64,000 nucleotides of DNA from Halichoerus grypus. Taxonomy: Eukaryota; Chordata; Mammalia; Carnivora; Phocidae. The first letter of the stretch is position 1. Each line of letters opens with the position of its first letter. Shown piece by piece: positions 35,700-49,700 of this stretch. The DNA is taken from positions 1 through 64,000 of the forward strand of contig NW_027555066.1 in NCBI RefSeq assembly GCF_964656455.1, in the 5' to 3' direction. A program made the translations under genes and the position numbers. Under the pieces are notes generated by a model. That model was not told where the DNA came from. It ran no database searches and saw only the letters and a list, made by a program, of their open reading frames with translations.

Positions 35700-35801
35700 A
35701 GGCAGAACACGACTCCCCATGTGTTTGACCAAGCTAGCACGGCAGCCCCACATTTGCATGGCAGTCTAATAGCTAGCGTTCTAACTCGAAGAAACAACAC
35801 G
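35700..35801. other. Recombination junction of the 454-bp deletion (unit 9)
   Basis: Same diagnostic states on both sides as in unit 8, without the 31758-type substitution. Indistinguishable breakpoints in adjacent units indicate one deletion event copied once. Confidence 0.88.
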
Positions 35802-36929
35802 GTAGAGAAATCGTGCTTTAGCTACCATCCACGTCTCTGAGGGAGGAAGCACTTTCCAGGCTACCGTGGGTGAGAGCCTGGGGAACGGGTTCCTTACGTG
35901 AGACCGAGGGAGAAGAAGTCCGGGCCACAAGGCACCTCTCGACTCAGCTCTTGTTACCTGAAGCTAACGCTACTGCTCCATGTGTGCATAGGAATGCTAA
36001 GTGCTCCACACTGTTTTGGCAGAAAGAAGCCGGTCAAGAATCCCAGCTTCAGCTCATTCGCCTCTCCACAGGGTGGCAGGATTTTCAACTCTGCTTGAGT
36101 GCAAACCTGGGGAATGAGTCCCAGCAGAATTCCGAGGCAGAAATAAGCATGGGCAGGAGGCAGCTATCGACTCAACTCTTGTTTCGGGAAACTAGATCGG
36201 CTCTCCCGTGTGTGCGTGTAGTCCTAAGTGCCATCCACCCAACGGAAAGGAACAAAAGTGCGGAGGACCCGTGCCTCAGCAAAGCTCGCCCTTCCTGAGC
36301 GTGCACTTCATCTGTTGTGTGTTTTTGTGAAAGCATGAGAAATGGAACCTAAACGTAACTCGGAGTGAGAAGCAGGCCTGGAAGGAAGGCTGCTGTCGAC
36401 TCCCCTCTTGTTTGAGGAGATTAGCACTGCTGTACCCTGTGTGCCTGGAAGCCTAGTTCCCAGGCTACTAACACCAAGAATCAATGCTATAGAGTTACTG
36501 CGCTTGAGTTAACATTGCCGTTCCTGAAGCCAGAGGAATTTGACAGTGCTCGTGTCTGTCTGAGAGCCCGGGGAAAGGGTCCCATACGTGAAATGGAGTG
36601 AGAAACAGGCCGGAGCGGAAGGCAGTTCTCAACTCACCTCTTGTTTATGAGGCTAGTACCCTTGCCCCGGGTGTGCCTGCAGGGCTAAAGCCAACCACCT
36701 AACTCAAAGGAACAACTCTGTAGAGATTTCCTGCTTCGGCTAAAGTAGCCATGCCGGAGGGTGGACGCATTTTGCTGTGTGCATGCGTGAGCGCACTGCA
36801 AGTGAGTCCAGACCCATTTTCCGTGTGGGACTCAGGCCCCGGCAGAAGGCAGAACATGACTCCCCACTTGTTTCCTGAGGCTAGCACTGCGGCCCCACTT
36901 TTGCATGGAAGTCTAATAGCAAGCGTTCT

Positions 36930-37631
36930 TTTTTTTAATTATTATTTAATGTTTTTATTGTTATGTTAATCCCCATACATTACATCATTAGTTTTAGATA
37001 TAGTGTTCCATGGTTCATTGTTTGTGCATAACACCCAGTGCTCCATGCAGAACGTGCCCTGCTCAATACCCATCACCAGGCTAAGCCATCCTCCCAGCCC
37101 CCTCCCCTCTAGAACCCTCAGTTTGTTTTTCAGAGTCCATCATCTCTCATGGTTCTTCTCCCCCTCCGATTTTCCCCCCTTCATTCTTCCCCTCCTGCTG
37201 CATTCTTCTTCTTCTTTTTTTCTTTCTTAACATATATTGCATTATTTGTTTCAGAGGTACAGATCTGAGATTCAACAGTCTTGCACAATTCACAGCGCTT
37301 ACCAGAACACATACCCTCCACAGTGTCCATCACCCAGTCACCCCATCCCTCCCACCCCACCCCCCACTCTAGCAACCCTCAGTTTGTTTCCTGAGATTAA
37401 GAATTCCTCATATCAGTGAGGTCATATGATACATGTCTTTCTCGGTTTGACTTATTTCGCTCAGCATGATACCCTCCAGTTCCATCCACGTCGTTGCAGA
37501 TGGCAAGATCTCATTCCTTTTGATGGCTGCATAATATTCCATTGTATATATATATATATACCCCCTCTTCTTTATCCATTCATCTGTTGGTGGACATGGC
37601 TCTTTCCACAGTTTGGCTATTGTGGACATTC
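36930..37631 (-). mobile_element. 5'-truncated LINE-1, unit 9 (702 bp)
   Basis: Target-site duplications at 36916-36929 and 37632-37645; (TA)8 at 37545-37560, as in unit 8. Confidence 0.94.
37408..37629 (-). pseudogene. L1 ORF2 C-terminal fragment, open frame (unit 9)
   Basis: Identical 73-codon fragment to that of unit 8, open for the same reason. Its presence in two adjacent units reflects duplication of the unit, not selection on the frame. Confidence 0.85.
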
Positions 37632-37889
37632 ATAGCAAGCGTTCTAACTCGGAGAAACAACACTGAAGAGAAACCGTGCTTTAGCTACCGACGACCTCTA
37701 TGTGGGAGGAAGCAGTTTAGGGTGTACGGTGGGTGAGAGCCTGGGGACGGGTTCCGTTTCGTGAAATCGAGGGAGAGACAGGCCGGAGAGAAGGCAGCTC
37801 TCAACTCAAACCATGGTTATGGGGCTAGTACCGTTGCCCCGGGTGTGTGTGCAGGCTTCATGAAAACTGCCTAACTCGAAGGAAAAACT

Positions 37890-40800
37890 CGCTGGAGAAT
37901 CCATGCTTCAGCTAAAAGAGCCGCTCCTGAGGGTGGAAGCATTTTGTTGTGTGCGTGCATGAGAGCACTGCAAGGGAGTCCAAAGCTTTTTGTGAATGAG
38001 CCTCAGGCCCCAGCAGAAGGCAGAACACGACTCCCCATGTATTTCATCACGCTAGCACGGCAGCCCCACTTTTGCATGGAAGTCTAACAGCTAGTGTTCT
38101 CACTCGAAGAAACAACACTGTAGAGAAACCGTGCTTTAGCTACCGTCGACCTCTAGACGGAGGAAGCATTACACGGAGTACCGTGGCTGAGAGCCTGGGG
38201 AACGGGTTCCATACGTGAAACCAAGGGAGAAATAGGTCCGGGCACAAGGCACCTCTGGACTCAGCTCTTGCTACCTGAAGCTAAGACTACTGCTCCATGT
38301 GTGCTTGGAATGCTATGTGCTCGACCCTGACTGGGAAGAAACAAGCCTGTAAAGAATCCCAGCTGCAGCTCATTCGCCTACCAGGCTACTAACACCAAGA
38401 ATCAATGCTGTAGCCTTACTGCGCTTTAGCTACCATTGCCGTTCCTGAAGCCGCAGTTGTATAGTGCTCGTGTATGAGAGACCGGGGAAAGGGTCCCATA
38501 CGTGAAATGGAGTGAGAAACAGGCCGGTGCGGAAGGCAGCTCTCAACTCACCTCTTGTTTATGAGGCTAGTCCCCTTGCCCCGGGTGTGCCTGCAGGCCA
38601 TAAGCCAACCACCTAACTCAAAGGAACAACTCTGTAGGGAATTCCTGCTTCGGCTAAAAGAGCCATGCCTCAGGGTGGACGCATTGTGTGGTGTGCATGC
38701 GTGAGTGCACAGCAAGGGAGTCCAAAACCATTTTCCTTGTGAGACCCAGGCCCCGGAAGAAGCCAGAACACGACTCCCCACTTGCTCCATGAAACTACTA
38801 CTGCGGCCCCACTTTTGAATGGAAGTCTAATAGCTAGCTTTCTAACTCGAACAAACAACACTGTAGACAAACCGTGCTTTAGCTACCGTCGACCTCTCTG
38901 TGGGCGAAGCAGTTTAGGGTGTACTGTGGCTGAGAGCCTGGGGACGGTTTCAATATCGTAATATCGGGGGAGAGACAGGCCGGTACAGAAGGCAGCTCTC
39001 AACCCACATCATGGTTATGGGGCTAGTACCGTTGCCCAGGGTAAACACAGCCACCTAACTCGAAGGAGAATCTCGGTTCAGAGCTTGTGCGTCAGGTCAA
39101 ACAGCTGCTCCTGAGGGTGGCAGCATTTTGTTGTGTGCGTGCGTGAGAGCACTGCAAGGAAGTCCAAAGCATTTGCGAGCGAGACTCAGGCCCCAGCGAA
39201 AGGCAGAACACGACTCCCCATGTGTTTCATCACGCTAGCACGGCAGCCCCACTTTTGCATGGAAGTCTAATAGCTAGCGTTCTAACTCGAAGAAACTACA
39301 CAGCAGAGAAACCGTGCTTTAGCTACCGTCGACCTCTCTGTGGGCGAAGCAGTTTAGGGTGTACTGTGGCTGAGAGCCTGGGCACAGTTTCAATATCATA
39401 ATATCGGGGAGAGGCAGGCCGGTACAGAAGGCAGCTCTCAACACACATCATGGTTATGGGGCTGCTACCGTTCGCCAGGGTGTGTGTGCAGGCTTCAACA
39501 CAGCCACCTAACTCGAAGGAAAACTTGATTGAGAGCCTGTGCTTCAGGTAAAACAGGTGCTCCTGAGGGTGGCAGCATTTTGTTGTGTGCGTGCGTGAGA
39601 GTAGTGCAAGGGAGTCCAAAGCTTTTTGCGAGTGAGACTCAGGCCCCAGCAAAAGGCAGAACACGACTCCCCATGTGTTTGACCAAGCTAGCACGGCAGC
39701 CCCACATTTGCATGGCAGTCTAATAGCTAGCGTTCTAACTCGAAGAAACAACACTGTAGAGAAACCGTGCTTTAGCTACCGTCGACCTCTCTGTGGGCGG
39801 AGCAGTTTAGGGTGTACTGTGGCTGAGAGCCTGGGGACGGTTTCAATATCGTAATATCGGGGAGAGACAGGCCGGTACAGAAGGCAGCTCTTAACTCACA
39901 TCCTGGTTATGGGGCTAGTACCATTCGAGAGGGTGTGTGTGCCGCCTTAAACACAGCCACCTAACTCGAAGGAAAAACTCGGTTGAGAGCCTGTGCTGCA
40001 GGTAAAACAGCTGCTCCTGAGGGTGGCAGCATTTTGTGGTGTGCGTGCGTGAGAGCACTGCAAGGGAGTCCAAAGCTTTTTGCGAGTGAGACTCAGGCCC
40101 CTGCGAAAGGCAGAACACGACTCCCCATGTGTTTGACCAAGCTAGCACGGCAGCCCCACATTTGCATGGCAGTCTAATAGCTAGCGTTCTAACTCGAAGA
40201 AACAACACGGTAGAGAAATCGTGCTTTAGCTACCATCCACGTCTCTGAGGGAGGAAGCACTTTCCAGGCTACCGTGGGTGAGAGCCTGGGGAACGGGTTC
40301 CTTACGTGAGACCGAGGGAGAAGAAGTCCGGGCCACAAGGCACCTCTCGACTCAGCTCTTGTTACCTGAAGCTAACGCTACTGCTCCATGTGTGCATAGG
40401 AATGCTAAGTGCTCCACACTGTTTTGGCAGAAAGAAGCCGGTCAAGAATCCCAGCTTCAGCTCATTCGCCTCTCCACAGGGTGGCAGGATTTTCAACTCT
40501 GCTTGAGTGCAAACCTGGGGAATGAGTCCCAGCAGAATTCCGAGGCAGAAATAAGCATGGGCAGGAGGCAGCTATCGACTCAACTCTTGTTTCGGGAAAC
40601 TAGATCGGCTCTCCCGTGTGTGCGTGTAGTCCTAAGTGCCATCCACCCAACGGAAAGGAACAAAAGTGCGGAGGACCCGTGCCTCAGCAAAGATCGCCCT
40701 TCCTGAGCGTGCACTTCATCTGTTGTGTGTTTTTGTGAAAGCATGAGAAATGGAACCTAAACGTAACTCGGAGTGAGAAGCAGGCCTGGAAGGAAGGCTG

Positions 40801-42295
40801 CTGTCGACTCCCCTCTTGTTTGAGGAGATTAGCACTGCTGTACCCTGTGTGCCTGGAAGCCTAGTTCCCAGGCTACTAACACCAAGAATCAATGCTATAG
40901 AGTTACTGCGCTTGAGTTAACATTGCCGTTCCTGAAGCCAGAGGAATTTGACAGTGCTCGTGTCTGTCTGAGAGCCCGGGGAAAGGGTCCCATACGTGAA
41001 ATGGAGTGAGAAACAGGCCGGAGCGGAAGGCAGTTCTCAACTCACCTCTTGTTTATGAGGCTAGTACCCTTGCCCCGGGTGTGCCTGCAGGGCTAAAGCC
41101 AACCACCTAACTCAAAGGAACAACTCTGTAGAGATTTCCTGCTTCGGCTAAAGTAGCCATGCCGGAGGGTGGACGCATTTTGCTGTGTGCATGCGTGAGC
41201 GCACTGCAAGTGAGTCCAGACCCATTTTCCGTGTGGGACTCAGGCCCCGGCAGAAGGCAGAACATGACTCCCCACTTGTTTCCTGAGGCTAGCACTGCGG
41301 CCCCACTTTTGCATGGAAGTCTAATAGCAAGCGTTCTTTTTTTTAATTATTATTTAATGTTTTTATTGTTATGTTAATCCCCATACATTACATCATTAGT
41401 TTTAGATATAGTGTTCCATGGTTCATTGTTTGTGCATAACACCCAGTGCTCCATGCAGAACGTGCCCTGCTCAATACCCATCACCAGGCTAAGCCATCCT
41501 CCCAGCCCCCTCCCCTCTAGAACCCTCAGTTTGTTTTTCAGAGTCCATCATCTCTCATGGTTCTTCTCCCCCTCCGATTTTCCCCCCTTCATTCTTCCCC
41601 TCCTGCTGCATTCTTCTTCTTCTTTTTTTCTTTCTTAACATATATTGCATTATTTGTTTCAGAGGTACAGATCTGAGATTCAACAGTCTTGCACAATTCA
41701 CAGCGCTTACCAGAACACATACCCTCCACAGTGTCCATCACCCAGTCACCCCATCCCTCCCACCCCACCCCCCACTCTAGCAACCCTCAGTTTGTTTCCT
41801 GAGATTAAGAATTCCTCATATCAGTGAGGTCATATGATACATGTCTTTCTCGGTTTGACTTATTTCGCTCAGCATGATACCCTCCAGTTCCATCCACGTC
41901 GTTGCAGATGGCAAGATCTCATTCCTTTTGATGGCTGCATAATATTCCATTGTATATATATATATACCCCCTCTTCTTTATCCATTCATCTGTTGGTGGA
42001 CATGGCTCTTTCCACAGTTTGGCTATTGTGGACATTCATAGCAAGCGTTCTAACTCGGAGAAACAACACTGAAGAGAAACCGTGCTTTAGCTACCGACGA
42101 CCTCTATGTGGGAGGAAGCAGTTTAGGGTGTACGGTGGGTGAGAGCCTGGGGACGGGTTCCGTTTCGTGAAATCGAGGGAGAGACAGGCCGGAGAGAAGG
42201 CAGCTCTCAACTCAAACCATGGTTATGGGGCTAGTACCGTTGCCCCGGGTGTGTGTGCAGGCTTCATGAAAACTGCCTAACTCGAAGGAAAAACT
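37890..42295. repeat. HOR unit 10 (4406 bp)
   Basis: Near full-length unit with two private indel events. Three bases are missing after 38456 (CCGCAGTTGT instead of CCGCAGGAGTTGT). At 39171 the AGCTTTTTGCG motif has become AGCATTTGCG, a T to A change with one T lost. The second event removes a HindIII-type AAGCTT found in the sister monomers. All four missing bases are explained by these events. Confidence 0.95.
41338..42037 (-). mobile_element. 5'-truncated LINE-1, unit 10 (700 bp)
   Basis: Target-site duplications at 41324-41337 and 42038-42051, with (TA)7. Confidence 0.94.
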
Positions 42296-45200
42296 CGCTG
42301 GAGAATCCATGCTTCAGCTAAAAGAGCCGCTCCTGAGGGTGGAAGCATTTTGTTGTGTGCGTGCATGAGAGCACTGCAAGGGAGTCCAAAGCTTTTTGTG
42401 AATGAGCCTCAGGCCCCAGCAGAAGGCAGAACACGACTCCCCATGTATTTCATCACGCTAGCACGGCAGCCCCACTTTTGCATGGAAGTCTAACAGCTAG
42501 TGTTCTCACTCGAAGAAACAACACTGTAGAGAAACCGTGCTTTAGCTACCGTCGACCTCTAGACGGAGGAAGCATTACACGGAGTACCGTGGCTGAGAGC
42601 CTGGGGAACGGGTTCCATACGTGAAACCAAGGGAGAAATAGGTCCGGGCACAAGGCACCTCTGGACTCAGCTCTTGCTACCTGAAGCTAAGACTACTGCT
42701 CCATGTGTGCTTGGAATGCTATGTGCTCGACCCTGACTGGGAAGAAACAAGCCTGTAAAGAATCCCAGCTGCAGCTCATTCGCCTACCAGGCTACTAACA
42801 CCAAGAATCAATGCTGTAGCCTTACTGCGCTTTAGCTACCATTGCCGTTCCTGAAGCCGCAGGAGTTGTATAGTGCTCGTGTATGAGAGACCGGGGAAAG
42901 GGTCCCATACGTGAAATGGAGTGAGAAACAGGCCGGTGCGGAAGGCAGCTCTCAACTCACCTCTTGTTTATGAGGCTAGTCCCCTTGCCCCGGGTGTGCC
43001 TGCAGGCCATAAGCCAACCACCTAACTCAAAGGAACAACTCTGTAGGGAATTCCTGCTTCGGCTAAAAGAGCCATGCCTCAGGGTGGACGCATTGTGTGG
43101 TGTGCATGCGTGAGTGCACAGCAAGGGAGTCCAAAACCATTTTCCTTGTGAGACCCAGGCCCCGGAAGAAGCCAGAACACGACTCCCCACTTGCTCCATG
43201 AAACTACTACTGCGGCCCCACTTTTGAATGGAAGTCTAATAGCTAGCTTTCTAACTCGAACAAACAACACTGTAGACAAACCGTGCTTTAGCTACCGTCG
43301 ACCTCTCTGTGGGCGAAGCAGTTTAGGGTGTACTGTGGCTGAGAGCCTGGGGACGGTTTCAATATCGTAATATCGGGGGAGAGACAGGCCGGTACAGAAG
43401 GCAGCTCTCAACCCACATCATGGTTATGGGGCTAGTACCGTTGCCCAGGGTAAACACAGCCACCTAACTCGAAGGAGAATCTCGGTTCAGAGCTTGTGCG
43501 TCAGGTCAAACAGCTGCTCCTGAGGGTGGCAGCATTTTGTTGTGTGCGTGCGTGAGAGCACTGCAAGGAAGTCCAAAGCTTTTTGCGAGCGAGACTCAGG
43601 CCCCAGCGAAAGGCAGAACACGACTCCCCATGTGTTTCATCACGCTAGCACGGCAGCCCCACTTTTGCATGGAAGTCTAATAGCTAGCGTTCTAACTCGA
43701 AGAAACTACACAGCAGAGAAACCGTGCTTTAGCTACCGTCGACCTCTCTGTGGGCGAAGCAGTTTAGGGTGTACTGTGGCTGAGAGCCTGGGCACAGTTT
43801 CAATGTCATAATATCGGGGAGAGGCAGGCCGGTACAGAAGGCAGCTCTCAACACACATCATGGTTATGGGGCTGCTACCGTTCGCCAGGGTGTGTGTGCA
43901 GGCTTCAACACAGCCACCTAACTCGAAGGAAAACTTGATTGAGAGCCTGTGCTTCAGGTAAAACAGGTGCTCCTGAGGGTGGCAGCATTTTGTTGTGTGC
44001 GTGCGTGAGAGTAGTGCAAGGGAGTCCAAAGCTTTTTGCGAGTGAGACTCAGGCCCCAGCAAAAGGCAGAACACGACTCCCCATGTGTTTGACCAAGCTA
44101 GCACGGCAGCCCCACATTTGCATGGCAGTCTAATAGCTAGCGTTCTAACTCGAAGAAACAACACTGTAGAGAAACCGTGCTTTAGCTACCGTCGACCTCT
44201 CTGTGGGCGGAGCAGTTTAGGGTGTACTGTGGCTGAGAGCCTGGGGACGGTTTCAATATCGTAATATCGGGGAGAGACAGGCCGGTACAGAAGGCAGCTC
44301 TTAACTCACATCCTGGTTATGGGGCTAGTACCATTCGAGAGGGTGTGTGTGCCGCCTTAAACACAGCCACCTAACTCGAAGGAAAAACTCGGTTGAGAGC
44401 CTGTGCTGCAGGTAAAACAGCTGCTCCTGAGGGTGGCAGCATTTTGTGGTGTGCGTGCGTGAGAGCACTGCAAGGGAGTCCAAAGCTTTTTGCGAGTGAG
44501 ACTCAGGCCCCTGCGAAAGGCAGAACACGACTCCCCATGTGTTTGACCAAGCTAGCACGGCAGCCCCACATTTGCATGGCAGTCTAATAGCTAGCGTTCT
44601 AACTCGAAGAAACAACACGGTAGAGAAATCGTGCTTTAGCTACCATCCACGTCTCTGAGGGAGGAAGCACTTTCCAGGCTACCGTGGGTGAGAGCCTGGG
44701 GAACGGGTTCCTTACGTGAGACCGAGGGAGAAGAAGTCCGGGCCACAAGGCACCTCTCGACTCAGCTCTTGTTACCTGAAGCTAACGCTACTGCTCCATG
44801 TGTGCATAGGAATGCTAAGTGCTCCACACTGTTTTGGCAGAAAGAAGCCGGTCAAGAATCCCAGCTTCAGCTCATTCGCCTCTCCACAGGGTGGCAGGAT
44901 TTTCAACTCTGCTTGAGTGCAAACCTGGGGAATGAGTCCCAGCAGAATTCCGAGGCAGAAATAAGCATGGGCAGGAGGCAGCTATCGACTCAACTCTTGT
45001 TTCGGGAAACTAGATCGGCTCTCCCGTGTGTGCGTGTAGTCCTAAGTGCCATCCACCCAACGGAAAGGAACAAAAGTGCGGAGGACCCGTGCCTCAGCAA
45101 AGATCGCCCTTCCTGAGCGTGCACTTCATCTGTTGTGTGTTTTTGTGAAAGCATGAGAAATGGAACCTAAACGTAACTCGGAGTGAGAAGCAGGCCTGGA

Positions 45201-46705
45201 AGGAAGGCTGCTGTCGACTCCCCTCTTGTTTGAGGAGATTAGCACTGCTGTACCCTGTGTGCCTGGAAGCCTAGTTCCCAGGCTACTAACACCAAGAATC
45301 AATGCTATAGAGTTACTGCGCTTGAGTTAACATTGCCGTTCCTGAAGCCAGAGGAATTTGACAGTGCTCGTGTCTGTCTGAGAGCCCGGGGAAAGGGTCC
45401 CATACGTGAAATGGAGTGAGAAACAGGCCGGAGCGGAAGGCAGTTCTCAACTCACCTCTTGTTTATGAGGCTAGTACCCTTGCCCCGGGTGTGCCTGCAG
45501 GGCTAAAGCCAACCACCTAACTCAAAGGAACAACTCTGTAGAGATTTCCTGCTTCGGCTAAAGTAGCCATGCCGGAGGGTGGACGCATTTTGCTGTGTGC
45601 ATGCGTGAGCGCACTGCAAGTGAGTCCAGACCCATTTTCCGTGTGGGACTCAGGCCCCGGCAGAAGGCAGAACATGACTCCCCACTTGTTTCCTGAGGCT
45701 AGCACTGCGGCCCCACTTTTGCATGGAAGTCTAATAGCAAGCGTTCTTTTTTTTAATTATTATTTAATGTTTTTATTGTTATGTTAATCCCCATACATTA
45801 CATCATTAGTTTTAGATATAGTGTTCCATGGTTCATTGTTTGTGCATAACACCCAGTGCTCCATGCAGAACGTGCCCTGCTCAATACCCATCACCAGGCT
45901 AAGCCATCCTCCCAGCCCCCTCCCCTCTAGAACCCTCAGTTTGTTTTTCAGAGTCCATCATCTCTCATGGTTCTTCTCCCCCTCCGATTTTCCCCCCTTC
46001 ATTCTTCCCCTCCTGCTGCATTCTTCTTCTTCTTTTTTTCTTTCTTAACATATATTGCATTATTTGTTTCAGAGGTACAGATCTGAGATTCAACAGTCTT
46101 GCACAATTCACAGCGCTTACCAGAACACATACCCTCCACAGTGTCCATCACCCAGTCACCCCATCCCTCCCACCCCACCCCCCACTCTAGCAACCCTCAG
46201 TTTGTTTCCTGAGATTAAGAATTCCTCATATCAGTGAGGTCATATGATACATGTCTTTCTCGGTTTGACTTATTTCGCTCAGCATGATACCCTCCAGTTC
46301 CATCCACGTCGTTGCAGATGGCAAGATCTCATTCCTTTTGATGGCTGCATAATATTCCATTGTATATATATATATACCCCCTCTTCTTTATCCATTCATC
46401 TGTTGGTGGACATGGCTCTTTCCACAGTTTGGCTATTGTGGACATTCATAGCAAGCGTTCTAACTCGGAGAAACAACACTGAAGAGAAACCGTGCTTTAG
46501 CTACCGACGACCTCTATGTGGGAGGAAGCAGTTTAGGGTGTACGGTGGGTGAGAGCCTGGGGACGGGTTCCGTTTCGTGAAATCGAGGGAGAGACAGGCC
46601 GGAGAGAAGGCAGCTCTCAACTCAAACCATGGTTATGGGGCTAGTACCGTTGCCCCGGGTGTGTGTGCAGGCTTCATGAAAACTGCCTAACTCGAAGGAA
46701 AAACT
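42296..46705. repeat. HOR unit 11 (4410 bp)
   Basis: Full-length unit with one private change noticed, A to G at 43805 (CAATGTCATA instead of CAATATCATA). It keeps C at the position that is G in units 12-15. Confidence 0.95.
45748..46447 (-). mobile_element. 5'-truncated LINE-1, unit 11 (700 bp)
   Basis: Target-site duplications at 45734-45747 and 46448-46461, with (TA)7. Confidence 0.94.
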
Positions 46706-49700
46706 CGCTGGAGAATCCATGCTTCAGCTAAAAGAGCCGCTCCTGAGGGTGGAAGCATTTTGTTGTGTGCGTGCATGAGAGCACTGCAAGGGAGTCCAAA
46801 GCTTTTTGTGAATGAGCCTCAGGCCCCAGCAGAAGGCAGAACACGACTCCCCATGTATTTCATCACGCTAGCACGGCAGCCCCACTTTTGCATGGAAGTC
46901 TAACAGCTAGTGTTCTCACTCGAAGAAACAACACTGTAGAGAAACCGTGCTTTAGCTACCGTCGACCTCTAGACGGAGGAAGCATTACACGGAGTACCGT
47001 GGCTGAGAGCCTGGGGAACGGGTTCCATACGTGAAACCAAGGGAGAAATAGGTCCGGGCAGAAGGCACCTCTGGACTCAGCTCTTGCTACCTGAAGCTAA
47101 GACTACTGCTCCATGTGTGCTTGGAATGCTATGTGCTCGACCCTGACTGGGAAGAAACAAGCCTGTAAAGAATCCCAGCTGCAGCTCATTCGCCTACCAG
47201 GCTACTAACACCAAGAATCAATGCTGTAGCCTTACTGCGCTTTAGCTACCATTGCCGTTCCTGAAGCCGCAGGAGTTGTATAGTGCTCGTGTATGAGAGA
47301 CCGGGGAAAGGGTCCCATACGTGAAATGGAGTGAGAAACAGGCCGGTGCGGAAGGCAGCTCTCAACTCACCTCTTGTTTATGAGGCTAGTCCCCTTGCCC
47401 CGGGTGTGCCTGCAGGCCATAAGCCAACCACCTAACTCAAAGGAACAACTCTGTAGGGAATTCCTGCTTCGGCTAAAAGAGCCATGCCTCAGGGTGGACG
47501 CATTGTGTGGTGTGCATGCGTGAGTGCACAGCAAGGGAGTCCAAAACCATTTTCCTTGTGAGACCCAGGCCCCGGAAGAAGCCAGAACACGACTCCCCAC
47601 TTGCTCCATGAAACTACTACTGCGGCCCCACTTTTGAATGGAAGTCTAATAGCTAGCTTTCTAACTCGAACAAACAACACTGTAGACAAACCGTGCTTTA
47701 GCTACCGTCGACCTCTCTGTGGGCGAAGCAGTTTAGGGTGTACTGTGGCTGAGAGCCTGGGGACGGTTTCAATATCGTAATATCGGGGGAGAGACAGGCC
47801 GGTACAGAAGGCAGCTCTCAACCCACATCATGGTTATGGGGCTAGTACCGTTGCCCAGGGTAAACACAGCCACCTAACTCGAAGGAGAATCTCGGTTCAG
47901 AGCTTGTGCGTCAGGTCAAACAGCTGCTCCTGAGGGTGGCAGCATTTTGTTGTGTGCGTGCGTGAGAGCACTGCAAGGAAGTCCAAAGCTTTTTGCGAGC
48001 GAGACTCAGGCCCCAGCGAAAGGCAGAACACGACTCCCCATGTGTTTCATCACGCTAGCACGGCAGCCCCACTTTTGCATGGAAGTCTAATAGCTAGCGT
48101 TCTAACTCGAAGAAACTACACAGCAGAGAAACCGTGCTTTAGCTACCGTCGACCTCTCTGTGGGCGAAGCAGTTTAGGGTGTACTGTGGCTGAGAGCCTG
48201 GGCACAGTTTCAATATCATAATATCGGGGAGAGGCAGGCCGGTACAGAAGGCAGCTCTCAACACACATCATGGTTATGGGGCTGCTACCGTTCGCCAGGG
48301 TGTGTGTGCAGGCTTCAACACAGCCACCTAACTCGAAGGAAAACTTGATTGAGAGCCTGTGCTTCAGGTAAAACAGGTGCTCCTGAGGGTGGCAGCATTT
48401 TGTTGTGTGCGTGCGTGAGAGTAGTGCAAGGGAGTCCAAAGCTTTTTGCGAGTGAGACTCAGGCCCCAGCAAAAGGCAGAACACGACTCCCCATGTGTTT
48501 GACCAAGCTAGCACGGCAGCCCCACATTTGCATGGCAGTCTAATAGCTAGCGTTCTAACTCGAAGAAACAACACTGTAGAGAAACCGTGCTTTAGCTACC
48601 GTCGACCTCTCTGTGGGCGGAGCAGTTTAGGGTGTACTGTGGCTGAGAGCCTGGGGACGGTTTCAATATCGTAATATCGGGGAGAGACAGGCCGGTACAG
48701 AAGGCAGCTCTTAACTCACATCCTGGTTATGGGGCTAGTACCATTCGAGAGGGTGTGTGTGCCGCCTTAAACACAGCCACCTAACTCGAAGGAAAAACTC
48801 GGTTGAGAGCCTGTGCTGCAGGTAAAACAGCTGCTCCTGAGGGTGGCAGCATTTTGTGGTGTGCGTGCGTGAGAGCACTGCAAGGGAGTCCAAAGCTTTT
48901 TGCGAGTGAGACTCAGGCCCCTGCGAAAGGCAGAACACGACTCCCCATGTGTTTGACCAAGCTAGCACGGCAGCCCCACATTTGCATGGCAGTCTAATAG
49001 CTAGCGTTCTAACTCGAAGAAACAACACGGTAGAGAAATCGTGCTTTAGCTACCATCCACGTCTCTGAGGGAGGAAGCACTTTCCAGGCTACCGTGGGTG
49101 AGAGCCTGGGGAACGGGTTCCTTACGTGAGACCGAGGGAGAAGAAGTCCGGGCCACAAGGCACCTCTCGACTCAGCTCTTGTTACCTGAAGCTAACGCTA
49201 CTGCTCCATGTGTGCATAGGAATGCTAAGTGCTCCACACTGTTTTGGCAGAAAGAAGCCGGTCAAGAATCCCAGCTTCAGCTCATTCGCCTCTCCACAGG
49301 GTGGCAGGATTTTCAACTCTGCTTGAGTGCAAACCTGGGGAATGAGTCCCAGCAGAATTCCGAGGCAGAAATAAGCATGGGCAGGAGGCAGCTATCGACT
49401 CAACTCTTGTTTCGGGAAACTAGATCGGCTCTCCCGTGTGTGCGTGTAGTCCTAAGTGCCATCCACCCAACGGAAAGGAACAAAAGTGCGGAGGACCCGT
49501 GCCTCAGCAAAGATCGCCCTTCCTGAGCGTGCACTTCATCTGTTGTGTGTTTTTGTGAAAGCATGAGAAATGGAACCTAAACGTAACTCGGAGTGAGAAG
49601 CAGGCCTGGAAGGAAGGCTGCTGTCGACTCCCCTCTTGTTTGAGGAGATTAGCACTGCTGTACCCTGTGTGCCTGGAAGCCTAGTTCCCAGGCTACTAAC

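Larger units (their letters stand above)
33932..37889. repeat. HOR unit 9, short form (3958 bp; same deletion as unit 8)
   Basis: The same 454-bp monomer loss and (TA)8 tract (37545-37560) as unit 8 show that the two are a recent tandem duplicate of one variant unit. The crossover interval is about 35700-35801. It lacks unit 8's substitution at 31758 and has its own A to C at 36285. Confidence 0.95.
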
